Positions 11,095 to 22,500 of a stretch of DNA of 64,000 bases are shown here, piece by piece; the stretch's first letter is position 1; every line of letters begins with the position of its first letter. Where the stretch lies: contig NC_091298.1 of NCBI RefSeq assembly GCF_038502225.1, forward strand, positions 45,244,957-45,308,956, given 5' to 3'. This DNA comes from Cherax quadricarinatus. Its lineage: Eukaryota > Arthropoda > Malacostraca > Decapoda > Parastacidae. The translations under genes were made by a program, and so were the position numbers. The notes below the pieces were generated by a model. The model was given only the letters and a program-made list of their open reading frames with translations. It searched no databases and was not told where the DNA came from.

Positions 11095-11790
11095 CGGCGG
11101 GAGGTGTGGATACTTCTGTCCCCATTAATGAAGATGATGAGAGAGCAACTACCTCACATGACGTGTCTGTCAGTAATGTCGCACACAATAGTGGAGGTGA
11201 AGATGAGAGAGCAACTACCTCACATGACGTGTCTGACAGTAATGTCGCACACAGTAGTGGAGGTGAAGATGAGAGAGCAACTACCTCACATGACGTGTCT
11301 GACAGTAATGTCGCACACAATAGTGGAGGTGAAGATGAGAGAGCAACTACCTCACATCGATACCATGCCTAACCCTTCTAGGGTAGGGTAGGTGCCTGAG
11401 CCCGAGCCTTTAGCTCATAAGACTGTCATTCCCATTAGCTCCCTTGGGGCGGGGACTAGGCCTGGGGACAGTTGGTCCTAAAGATGAGGAGGTACTTGTG
11501 CCTCCTCCCATGGGAGACTTAGGTCTCAGACACTCCCTAAAGAGGGAGCCAAGGACGGGCCACCACTTGGAAAAGGCCCGGGCCGGGAGAATACCAGCTA
11601 ATCTTTAATAATAATAATAATAACTACCTCACATGACGTGTCTGGCAGTAATGTCGCACACAACAGTAGAGGTGAAGATGAGAGAGCAACCACCTCACAT
11701 GACGTGCCCGGGAGTAATGTCGCACACAACAGTGGAAGTGAAGATGAGAGAGTAACTACCTCACATGATACAGATGGGAATATGGTCGAT
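11095..11790 (+). repeat. 66-bp in-frame repeat (interrupted by SINE)
   Basis: Five to six copies of a 66-bp unit encoding a 22-residue acidic repeat (core EDERATTSHDVSDSNVAH). Three to four copies lie before the SINE at 11358-11621 and two after it. The unit is a whole number of codons and its frame is maintained, so it expanded while the frame was open. Confidence 0.88.
11358..11621 (+). mobile_element. 264-bp SINE-like retroposon with 13-bp target duplication
   Basis: Inserted in the 66-bp repeat region. It is flanked by a perfect direct repeat AACTACCTCACAT at 11345-11357 and 11622-11634, and ends in a (TAA)n tail. Insert plus duplication is 277 bp, which matches the frame change between the two halves of the leader, so removing it restores an open frame. 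The body contains CCTTCTAGGGTAGGGTAGG and GGCCACCACTTGGAAAAGGC. I could not identify clear A and B boxes, so its RNA ancestor is unknown. Confidence 0.88.
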
Positions 11791-13692
11791 GAGAGACCAG
11801 AAATTATCACATACATCCAGAATTTTAGAGGTAGGCATACAGTAAAGAAATATAGTGTTCCTTCAACTTATAACAGAGAGTTAAGAATGTATTTACATGC
11901 TTATAGAGATTATTTTATAGATCAGATGCGAGATATGTATGATAGATCACCTCTAGCAATGTCGCTCAGAATCCACCCGATATAGTTATAAGGACATTAC
12001 GTCAAAACATATCGGGTGTTGATCAAAATGGACAATTTGTAATAAATTTAGCGTTTGAGTTAGTAAGTGAAGAGGAAATCTCTGAAGTATTTGATTGATG
12101 GGTGGGAACGATATTAGAAAGATATGAGACAGAGTTGCAAGATCAGGAAGGATCTGGTTGGATCATAGATCAAATCGAATCTTTCAGTATTGAATATGTC
12201 AAAGTAGAATTCAGAGTACAAGTAGGATCATATGTGGCATATCCCAAGAAACTGCGAGGGAGCCAATATGTATTTAATCCAGAGATTAATGATGGGTTAT
12301 GTGTACTGTGTGCTTTTGCTGCCTATCAATGTCAAAAAAGGAACATGTCATGGAAACATATTCCCAAAGCAGTTAATACTAAGGAAGGATGTCTTAATCA
12401 TGCAAAATCTTCTATAGATGATTTTCCCATTACACGTGATAGGTTAGGTATATTAGAAAAGGAAAATAAAGTGTCATTATACGCTTATCAATTAAGAAAA
12501 GATCAAGGTGGGACATTTGTGGCTATGTGTCGTAAGGGGAATAAGAAAGAAAAGGACATCATATATGCGTTATTGTTGAATGAAAGTCATTTGATTTTAA
12601 TCAAAGATTTTGACGGGTATATTAGAACGATAACGATAGATCATGGCTTAAAGAAGCACTGCCATTGATGTTTGATGAAGCTGAATACACAGGAAGAGTT
12701 AGATATCCACGATGATGGATGTAAAATCAATCAGATTCTCGTATTCCTCCCGGAAGGAACAATAGTGCACTTTAAATATTTTAGTCATACACATTCCATC
12801 GAATACATTGCTATATTTGATTTCGAATGTGCATTAGACACTACTCTCCCGGCAGATAAAATTGAGTCACTTTATAAAGCCATTGCTTATTGTTATATAA
12901 TATTTGATCGCACAGGAGAAATAGTGTGTATGAAGAGTTATAAGGGGGAGGATGCTGTTAATCATTTCATTTTAAATGTTAGTGGTGAATGGACTAAGAT
13001 AAAGTATAGAAGAGAGTATCATGTAATCCATATGACAGAGGAGGATAAGATGAGACATGATTCTCAGATCACTTGTGAATTATGTAGTAACACCTTCAAA
13101 AATACCCAAGACAAACATAAACATCATGACCACACTTTAAAATTCAATAATTATATTGGAGCATATTGTGGTCGTTGTAATTTGCAGTGTAAAGATAAGA
13201 ATGAGAAATTATTACGTTTTTGTCATAATATGTCGTATGATTTAGGAATAATTTTAAAGGAATTGCAGGTTGATAAATATGACATTGAACTTCATTCAAA
13301 ACAAGGGTTCAAATTCTTGAAAGTAGACATAGGTAAGGTTAGGTTTCAAGATTCTCTGTCTTTATTGAATGGATCTCTTTCCACTTTAGCAGATCAACAC
13401 ATCAAGGCAGGTAAATCATTGAAATATACAGAGACTATTCTGAAAAATGTGCCTCAGGATGTGTTACCTTTATTATGTAAAGGAAAGCAAGTTTTGTGCT
13501 ATGATTATATTGATAGTTTAAAGAAACTCGATGAAACAAGACTACCAAGTAAAGAATATTTTTGAATTCTTTGAGAAATTGCGCTATTAGTCAGGAAGAT
13601 TATGATCATGTTCTGAACGTGTTTGACTTGGGTAAATGTAAAACTTTAGGAGATTATTTGATGTTATATCTCAAGACAAATGTTGGATTGTT

Positions 13693-13865
13693 ACTCACGA
13701 AATCGTAATGACACGATTGGTGGTCCAGTGACTAACGCGACGGTCTGGAGTTTTGAGACTCTCTAATTGCGGGTTCTGTCCCCGCCCGTGTTATGGTTTG
13801 GATTATTAGCCGATGTCGTCATGGAGTGGCGTAAAACACTCAGATATATATATATATATATAAGC
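13693..13865 (+). mobile_element. tRNA-type SINE with hairpin leader and (AT)n tail
   Basis: Starts ACTCACGAAATCGTAATGAC, with the hairpin AATCGT (13701-13706) / ACGATT (13713-13718). The tRNA-like part follows: an A-box-like TGGTCCAGTGA and a B-box-like GGTTCTGTCCC. It then has an unrelated tail with GTCATGGAGTGGCGTAAAAC and ends in (AT)n at 13844-13862. It sits in the polymerase relic and coincides with loss of a few codons; no clear target duplication is seen. Confidence 0.75.
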
Positions 13866-14965
13866 TAGATGTTAGTAATTATATAAGTTTACCTTCATTC
13901 AGTTGGGATGCATTTCTCTTGAAAACTAATGTAAAATTAGATATGATATATTCCCATGAGTTATATGACTTGATTAAAATGAATCTCAGAGGAGGGTTTA
14001 CGTGTGCAATTAATCAATATACTAAAACAGATAATCCTTTAATTAATCCCAATTTTGTTGTTGAGAGTGGAATGGGCACCCATATTTCATATCTAGATTT
14101 TAATTCTTTGTATGCTAGTGCGATGGTTGAAGCTCTTCCACAGAATGGTATCAGAAAATTATCGAATGAGGAGAAGAATGCTTTCCTCGATGTGGGATTA
14201 AGTAATGTTTCGTGTGAGGGTCAAAAGGGATATTGGATAGAATGTGATAGCAAGTACGTGACCCCTGAGGTAGCTAGACGTACTGATGAACTTCCTTTGG
14301 TATTATCACACATTAATATATCACAAGAGATGTTATCTCCTTATTGTGAATCTATATTGAAAAATGAAGGTAGAAAGATCCCCAAATCTAATGCGAAATT
14401 AGTGGCCAGTCATTTACCTCGGAAAAATTATTTGATCAGTCTAGATTTGTTACAATTATTACTGGAACTTGGTTTAGAGGTGGAAAAGGTTCATGCTGTA
14501 TATGAATATACTCAGTCAAAATTTTTAGAACCTTTCATAACAACTAATATCACACAGAGAACAGCCACACGATGTCCTACCAAGTCAAAAGCTTTCAAAT
14601 TAACTAATAACGCCATATATGGGAAATCATTGTTGAATATTACAAAGTATGCTGAGTATTATAGTTATATCAATAATGAGAAAGCATTTGTTAGAGCGAG
14701 TAAAGATCCTTTCTTAAAAAATATCACACATTTGAATCAAGACAGAGTGATTTATACATTCAACAAAGAGAAATTAGAAGTTAAACAACCACTTTATCTC
14801 GGTTTTCAAATTCTTGAGATTGCCAAAAAGAAACTATCATTTTTGGTATAAAGTTTTAAAACAACATTATGGTGATGATGTAAGACTTCTGTATACCGAT
14901 ACCGACTCGTATATTTTTAGCTTGAAATGCAAAGATTTGTATACTGAGTTAAAAAGTGAACCTTT

Positions 14966-15172
14966 GTTAGGCCTACCTGAGAGAGTCTTCAGAGGAGATG
15001 CCTAGGCTTATCTGAGAGAGTCTTCAGAGGAGATGCTAGGTCTACCTGAGAGAGTCTTCAGAGGAGATGCCTAGGCCTACCTGAGAGGGTCTTCAGAGGA
15101 GATGCCTAGTCCTACCTGAGAGAGTCTTCAGAGGAGATGCCTAGGCCTACCTGCCTAAGGTCCAAGTGAGAA
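14966..15172 (+). repeat. 35-bp tandem repeat
   Basis: About five and a half copies of a 35-bp unit containing CCTACCTGAGAGAGTCTTCA and GAGGAGATGCCTAG. It begins where polymerase homology ends. Confidence 0.88.
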
Positions 15173-15199
15173 GGATGCCTGTAGGCAAGCGCTCGCATG

Positions 15200-15320
15200 A
15201 CTCACGAAATCGTAATGACACGATTGCAAATAAGCCGTACCACGGGCGGGGTTAGAACCCTCAATCATAGAGTCTCAAAACTCCAGACCATCGCGTTAGC
15301 CACGGTCTAGAGTCTGGTAC
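15200..15320 (-). mobile_element. tRNA-type SINE, hairpin on the 3' side
   Basis: On the minus strand: CCGTGGCTAACGCGATGGTC (A-box region), GGGTTCTAACCCCGCCCGTG (B-box region), then TGGTACGGCTTATTTGCAAT and the hairpin AATCGT-GTCATT-ACGATT, ending TTTCGTGAGT. Compared with the copies at 13693 and 49812, the hairpin block lies on the opposite side of the tRNA part. Confidence 0.75.
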
Positions 15321-15374
15321 TATCTATATATACTACACAAATAATACAGATAACTAGTAACAGTACTGATAGAG

Positions 15375-16545
15375 GCTCCGATGATGATGTATCAAGACTT
15401 TGAGGCTCCAATGATGATGTATCAAGACTTTGAGGCTCCAATAATGATGTATCAAGACTTTGAGGCTCCAATAATGATGTATCAAGACTTTGAGGCTCCA
15501 ATGATGATGTATCAAGACTTTGAGGCTCCAATAATGATGTATCAAGACTTTGAGGCTCCAATAATGATGTATCAAGACTTTGAGGCTCCAATAATGATGT
15601 ATCAAGACTTTGAGGCTCCAATAATGATGTATCAAGACTTTGAGGCTCCAATGATGATGTATCAAGACTTTGAGGCTCCAATGATGATGTATCAAGACTT
15701 TGAGGCTCCAATAATGATGTATCAAGACTTTGAGGCTCCAATAATGATGTATCAAGACTTTGAGGCTCCAATGATGATGTATCAAGACTTTGAGGCTCCA
15801 ATAATGATGTATCAAGACTTTCAGGCTCCAATAATGATGTATCAAGACTTTGAGGCTCCAATAATGATGTATCAAGACTTTGAGGCTCCAATAATGATGT
15901 ATCAAGACTTTGAGGCTCCAATAATGATGTATCAAGACTTTGAGGCTCCAATGATGATGTATCAAGACTTTGAGGCTCCAATGATGATGTATCAAGACTT
16001 TGAGGCTCCAATAATGATGTATCAAGACTTTGAGGCTCCAATGATGATGTATCAAGACTTTGAGGCTCCAATAATGATGTATCAAGACTTTGAGGCTCCA
16101 ATAATGATGTATCAAGACTTTGAGGCTCCAATAATGATGTATCAAGACTTTGAGGCTCCAATAATGATGTATCAAGACTTTGAGGCTCCAATAATGATGT
16201 ATCAAGACTTTGAGGCTCCAATGATGATGTATCAAGACTTTGAGGCTCCAATAATGATGTATCAAGACTTTGAGGCTCCAATAATGATGTATCAAGACTT
16301 TGAGGCTCCAATAATGATGTATCAAGACTTTGAGGCTCCAATAATGATGTATCAAGACTTTGAGGCTCCAATAATGATGTATCAAGACTTTGAGGCTCCA
16401 ATAATGATGTATCAAGACTTTGAGGCTCCAATGATGATGTATCAAGACTTTGAGGCTCCAATAATGATGTATCAAGACTTTGAGGCTCCAATAATGATGT
16501 ATCAAGACTTTGAGGCTCCAATAATGATGTATCAAAAGTCTAAGG
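15375..16545. repeat. 30-bp satellite array
   Basis: About 39 near-identical copies of a 30-bp unit containing GATGTATCAAGACTTTGAGG and CTCCAAT. Copies differ almost only at one A/G site (ATAATG or ATGATG). Ten codons per unit and no stops give open frames on both strands, reading MMYQDFEAPI on plus and LEPQSLDTSL on minus. No start context, termini or flanking exons support a gene. Confidence 0.96.
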
Positions 16546-19500
16546 CTCCGACGATGAAGCACTCGTGAAGTGGTGCAGGAGACTGAAGCTCTGGTGAAGT
16601 GGTGTAGGAGACTGAAGCTCTGGTGAAGTGGTGTAGGAGACTGAAGCTCTGGTGAATTAGTGTAGGAGACTGAAGCTCTGGTGAAGTGGTGTAGGAGACT
16701 GAAGCTCTGGTGAAGTAGTGTAGGAGACTGAAGCTCTGGTGAAGTGGTGTAGGAGACTGAAGCTCTGGTGAAGTGGTGTAGGAGACTGAAGCTCTGGTGA
16801 AGTGGTGTAGGAGACTGAAGCTCTGGTGAAGTGGTGTAGGAGACTGAAGCTCTGGTGAAGTGGTGTAGGAGACTGAAGCTCTGGTGAAGTGGTGTAGGAG
16901 ACTGAAGCTCTGGTGAAGTAGTGTAGGAGACTGAAGCTCTGGTGAAGTGGTGTAGGAGACTGAAGCTCTGGTGAAGTAGTGCAGGAGACTGAAGCTCTGG
17001 TGAAGTAGTGTAGGAGACTGAAGCTCTGGTGAAGTGGTGTAGGAGACTGAAGCTCTGGTGAAGTAGTGTAGGAGACTGAAGCTCTGGTGAAGTGGTGTAG
17101 GAGACTGAAGCTCTGGTGAAGTAGTGTAGGAGACTGAAGCTCTGGTGAAGTGGTGTAGGAGACTGAAGCTCTGGTGAAGTAGTGTAGGAGACTGAAGCTC
17201 TGGTGAAGTGGTGCAGGAGACTGAAGCTCTGGTGAAGTAGTGTAGGAGACTGAAGCTCTGGTGAAGTGGTGTAGGAGACTGAAGCTCTGGTGAAGTGGTG
17301 TAGGAGACTGAAGCTCTGGTGAAGTGGTGTAGGAGACTGAAGCTCTGGTGAAGTGGTGTAGGAGACTGAAGCTCTGGTGAAGTGGTGTAGGAGACTGAAG
17401 CTCTGGTGAAGTGGTGCAGGAGACTGAAGCTCTGGTGAAGTGGTGTAGGTGACTGAAGCTCTGGTGAAGTGGTGCAGGTGACTGAAGCTCTGGTGAAGTG
17501 GTGTAGGTGACTGAAGCTCTGGTGAAGTGGTGTAGGTGACTGAAGCTCTGGTGAAGTGGTGTAGGTGACTGAAGCTCTGGTGAAGTGGTGTAGGAGACTG
17601 AAGCTCTGGTGAAGTGGTGTAGGTGACTGAAGCTCTGGTGAAGTGGTGCAGGTGACTGAAGCTCTGGTGAAGTGGTGTAGGAGACTGAAGCTCCGGTGAA
17701 GTGGTGCAGGAGACTGAAGCTCTGGTGAAGTGGTGCAGGTGACTGAAGCTCTGGTGAAGTGGTGTAGGTGACTGAAGCTCTGGTGAGTGGTGTAGGAGAC
17801 TGAAGCTCTGGTGAAGCGGTGTAACAGACTGAAGCTCTGGTGAAGTGCTGTAGGAGACTGAAGCTATTGTGAATAGTGTAGGGGACTGAAGTTCTGGTGA
17901 AGTGGTGCAGGAGACTGAAGTTCTAATGAAGTGGTGTAGGTGACTGAAGATCTGGTGAAGTGGTGTAGGTGACTGATGCTCTGATGAATTGGTGTAGATG
18001 ACTGAATCTCCGGTGAAGTGTTGTAGGAGATTGAAACTCTGGTGAAGTGGTGTAGGTGACTGAAGCTCTGGTGAGTGGTGTAGCTGACTGAAGCTCTGGT
18101 GAAGTGGTGTAGGTGACTGAAGCTCTGGTGAAGTGGTGTAGGAGACTGAAGCTCTAGTGAAGTGGGGGAGGTGACTGAAGCTCTGGTGAAGTGGTGTAGG
18201 TGACTGAAGCTCTGGTGAGTGGTGTAGGTGACTGAAGCTCTGGTGAAGTGGTGTAGGTGACTGAAGCTCTGGTGAAGTAGTGTAGGTGACTGAAGCTCTG
18301 GTGAAGTGGTGTAGGTGACTGAAGCTCTGGTGAAGTAGTGTAGGTGACTGAAGCTCTGGTGAAGTAGTGTAGGTGACTGAAGCTCTGGTGAAGTGGGGGA
18401 GGTGACTGAAGCTCTGGTGAAGTAGTGTAGGTGACTGAAGCTCTGGTGAAGTGATGTAGGTGACTGAAGCTCTGGTGAAGTAGTGTAGGTGATTGAAGCT
18501 CTGGTGAAGTGGTGTAGGTGACTGAAGCTCTGGTGAAGTGATGTAGGTGACTGAAGCTCTGGTGAAGTAGTGTAGGTGACTGAAGCTCTGAAGTGGTGTA
18601 GGTGACTGAAGCTCTTGTGAAGTGATGTAGGTGACTGAAGCTCTGGTGAAGTAGTGTAGGTGACTGAAGCTCTGGTGAAGTGGTGTAGGAGACTGAAGCT
18701 CTGGTGAAGTGGTGTAGGTGACTGAAGCTCTGGTGAAGTAGAGTAGGTGATTGAAGCTCTGGTGAAGTGGTGTAGGTGACTGAAGCTCTGGTGAAGTACT
18801 GTAGGTGACTGAAGCTCTGGTGAAGTGGTGTAGGAGACTGAAGCTCTGGTGAAGTGGTGTAGGAGACTGAAGCTCTGGTGAAGTGGTGTAGGAGACTGAA
18901 GCTCTGGTGAAGTGGTGTAGGAGACTGAAGCTCTGGTGAAGTAGTGTAGGAGACTGAAGCTCTGGTGAAGTGGTGTAGGAGACTGAAGCTCTGGTGAAGT
19001 AGTGTAGGAGACTGAAGCTCTGGTGAAGTAGTGTAGGAGACTGAAGCTCTGGTGAAGTGGTGTAGGAGACTGAAGCTCTGGTGAAGTGGTGTAGGAGACT
19101 GAAGCTCTGGTGAAGTGGTGTAGGAGACTGAAGCTCTGGTGAAGTAGTGTAGGAGACTGAAGCTCTGGTGAAGTGGTGTAGGAGACTGAAGCTCTGGTGA
19201 AGTAGTGTAGGAGACTGAAGCTCTGGTGAAGTGGTGTAGGAGACTGAAGCTCTGGTGAAGTAGTGTAGGAGACTGAAGCTCTGGTGAAGTGGTGTAGGAG
19301 ACTGAAGCTCTGGTGAAGTGGTGTAGGAGACTGAAGCTCTGGTGAAGTGGTGTAGGAGAGTGAAGCTCTGGTGAAGTGGTGTAGGAGACTGAAGCTCTGG
19401 TGAAGTGGTGTAGGAGACTGAAGCTCTGGTGAAGTGGTGCAGGAGACTGAAGCTCTGGTGAAGTGGTGTAGGTGACTGAAGCTCTGGTGAAGTGGTGTAG

Positions 19501-22500
19501 GAGACTGAAGCTCTGGTGAAGTGGTGTAGGAGACTGAAGCTCTGGTGAAGTAGTGTAGGAGACTGAAGCTCTGGTGAAGTGGTGTAGGAGACTGAAGCTC
19601 TGGTGAAGTGGTGTAGGAGACTGAAGCTCTGGTGAAGTGGTGTAGGAGACTGAAGCTCTGGTGAAGTGGTGTAGGAGACTGAAGCTCTGGTGAAGTAGTG
19701 TAGGAGACTGAAGCTCTGGTGAAGTGGTGTAGGAGACTGAAGCTCTGGTGAAGTAGTGTAGGAGACTGAAGCTCTGGTGAAGTAGTGTAGGAGACTGAAG
19801 CTCTGGTGAAGTGGTGTAGGAGACTGAAGCTCTCGTGAAGTAGTGTAGGAGACTGAAGCTCTGGTGAAGTGGTGTAGGAGACTGAAGCTCTGGTGAAGTA
19901 GTGTAGGAGACTGAAGCTCTGGTGAAGTGGTGTAGGAGACTGAAGCTCTGGTGAAGTAGTGTAGGAGACTGAAGCTCTGGTGAAGTGGTGTAGGAGACTG
20001 AAGCTCTGGTGAAGTAGTGTAGGAGACTGAAGCTCTGGTGAAGTGGTTTAGGAGACTGAAGCTCTGGTGAAGTGGTGTAGGAGACTGAAGCTCTGGTGAA
20101 GTGGTGTAGGAGACTGAAGCTCTGGTGAAGTGGTGTAGGAGACTGAAGCTCTGGTGAAGTGGTGCAGGAGACTGAAGCTCTGGTGAAGTGGTGTAGGTGA
20201 CTGAAGCTCTGGTGAAGTGGTGCAGGTGACTGAAGCTCTGGTGAAGTGGTGTAGGTGACTGAAGCTCTGGTGAAGTGGTGTAGGTGACTGAAGCTCTGGT
20301 GAAGTGGTGTAGGTGACTGAAGCTCTGGTGAAGTGGTGTAGGAGACTGAAGCTCTGGTGAAGTGGTGTAGGTGACTGAAGCTCTGGTGAAGTGGTGCAGG
20401 TGACTGAAGCTCTGGTGAAGTGGTGTAGGAGACTGAAGCTCTGGTGAAGTGGTGCAGGAGACTGAAGCTCTGGTGAAGTGGTGCAGGTGACTGAAGCTCT
20501 GGTGAAGTGGTGTAGGTGACTGAAGCTCTGGTGAAGTGGTGCAGGAGACTGAAGCTCTGGTGAAGTGGTGCAGGAGACTGAAGCTCTGGTGAAGTGGTGT
20601 AGGTGACTGAAGCTCTGGTGAGTGGTGTAGGAGACTGAAGCTCTGGTGAAGTGGTGCAGGAGACTGAAGCTCTGGTGAAGTGGTGCAGGTGACTGAAGCT
20701 CTGGTGAAGTGGTGTAGGTGACTGAAGCTCTGGTGAAGTGGTGCAGGAGACTGAAGCTCTGGTGAAGTGGTGTAGGTGACTGAAGCTCTGGTGAAGTGGT
20801 GTAGGAGACTGAAGCTCTGGTGAAGTGGTGTAGGAGACTGAAGCTCTGGTGAAGTGGTGTAGGAGACTGAAGCTCTGGTGAAGTAGTGTAGGTGACTGAA
20901 GCTCTAGTGAAGTGGTGTAGGTGACTGAAGCTCTGGTGAAGTGGTGTAGGTGACTGAAGCTCTGGTGAAGTGGTGTAGGAGACTGAAGCTCTGGTGAAGT
21001 GGTGTAGGTGACTGAAGCTCTGGTGAAGTGGTGTAGGTGACTGAAGCTCTGGTGAGTGGTGTAGGTGACTGAAGCTCTGGTGAAGTGGTGTAGGTGACTG
21101 AAGCTCTGGTGAAGTGGTGTAGGTGACTGAAGCTCTGGTGAAGTGGTGTAGGTGACTGAAGCTCTGGTGAAGTGGTGTAGGTGACTGAAGCTCTGGTGAA
21201 GTGGTGTAGGTGACTGAAGCTCTGGTGAAGTGGTGTAGGTGACTGAAGCTCTGGTGAAGTAGTGTAGGTGACTGAAGCTCTGGTGAAGTGTAGATGACAC
21301 AAGCTCTCGTCAAGTGGTGTAGGTGACTGAAGCTCTGGTGAAGTGTAGATGACACAAGCTCTCGTCAAGTGGTGTAGGTGACTGAAGCTCTGGTGAAGTA
21401 GTGTAGGTGACTGAAGCTCTGGTGAAGTGGTGTAGGTGACTGAAGCTCTTGTGAAGTGAAACTCTGGTGAAGTGGTGTAGGTGACTGAAGCTCTGGTGAA
21501 GTAGTGTAGGTGACTGAAGCTCTGGTGAAGTGGTGTAGGTGACTGAAGCTCTGGTGAAGTGTAGATGACACAAGCTCTCGTCAAGTGGTGTAGGTGACTG
21601 AAGCTCTGGTGAAGTAGTGTAGGTGACTGAAGCTCTGGTGAAGTGGTGTAGGAGACTGAAGCTCTGGTGAAGTGGTGTAGGTGACTGAAGCTCTGGTGAA
21701 GTAGTGTAGGTGATTGAAGCTCTGGTGAATGGTGTAGGTGACTGAAGCTCTGGTGAAGTGGTGTAGGTGACTGAAGCTCTGGTGAATGGTGTAGGTGACT
21801 GAAGCTCTGATGAAGTGGTGTAGGAGACTGAAGCTCCGGTGAAGTGGTGTAGAAGACTGAAGCTCTGGTGAAGTAGTGTAGGTGACTGAAGCTCTGGTGA
21901 AGTGGGGAAGGTGACTGAAGCTCTGGTGAAGTGGTGTAGGTGACTGAAGCTGAGGTGAAGTGGGGAAGGTGACTGAAGCTCTGGTGAAGTGGGGAAGGTG
22001 ACTGAAGCTCTGGTGAAGTGGTGTAGGAGACTGAAGCTCTGGTGAAGTGGTGTAGGTGACTGAAGCTCTGGTGAAGTAGTGTAGGAGACTGAAGCTCTGG
22101 TGAAGTGGGGGAGGTGACTGAAGCTCTGGTGAAGTGGGGGAGGTGACTGAAGCTCTGGTGAAGTGGTGTAGGAGACTGAAGCTCTGGTGAAGTGGTGTAG
22201 GTGACTGAAGCTGAGGTGAAGTGGTGTAGGTGACTGAAGCTCTGGTGAAGTGGTGTAGGAGACTGAAGCTCTGGTGAAGTGGTGTAGGTGACTGAAGCTG
22301 AGGTGAAGTGGTGTAGGTGACTGAAGCTCTGGTGAAGTGGTGTAGGAGACTGAAGATCTGGTGAAGTGGTGTAGAAGACTGACGCTCTGGTGAAGTAGTG
22401 TAGGTGACTGAAGCTCTGGTGAAGTGGGGAAGGTGACTGAAGCTCTGGTGAGGTGGTGTAGGAGACTGAAGCTCTGGTGAAGGTGACTTAAGCTCTGGTG

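Larger units (their letters stand above)
10963..14972 (+). pseudogene. decayed protein-primed family B DNA polymerase (Polinton/Maverick type)
   Basis: Relic of a type-B DNA polymerase that uses a protein primer, as in Polinton/Maverick elements and related viruses. In order: an acidic Ser/Glu-rich leader of 22-residue repeats (10963-11357, 11622-11790); an N-terminal region; a zinc module opening at about 12660; ExoI as DFECAL (about 12820-12840); an inserted C2HC-like zinc module (CELCSNTF ... CNLQC, about 13073-13190); ExoII as NMSYDLG (about 13225); an ExoIII-like LYLKTN (about 13670) with Asn where the family has Asp; then polymerase motifs DFNSLYASA (about 14095), KLTNNAIYGKS (about 14597) and YTDTDS (about 14890). 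Lesions: SINE at 11358-11621; frameshift near 11950; TGA at 12096 and 12666; frameshift in a T5 run at 13559-13563; SINE at 13693-13865; frameshift near 14830; the C-terminal part is replaced by a tandem repeat at about 14966. No integrase, packaging ATPase, protease or capsid gene is visible nearby. Confidence 0.85.

Noticed and set aside
10573..15005. Intact Polinton/Maverick or endogenous virus
   Set aside because: Only the polymerase is recognisable. It has multiple stops and frameshifts and lacks its C-terminal end, and no terminal inverted repeats, integrase, ATPase or capsid genes were found.
15307..16562. Frames reading LEPQSLDTSL and MMYQDFEAPI as structural proteins
   Set aside because: Both strands are open through the same 30-bp satellite; no flanking coding signal.
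18154..21300. 1,048-residue minus-strand open frame rich in HQSFS / FTRASV / SPELQSP
   Set aside because: It is three rotating readings of a 29-bp satellite unit. There is no start context, no unique sequence, and frames are open only because the unit lacks stops.
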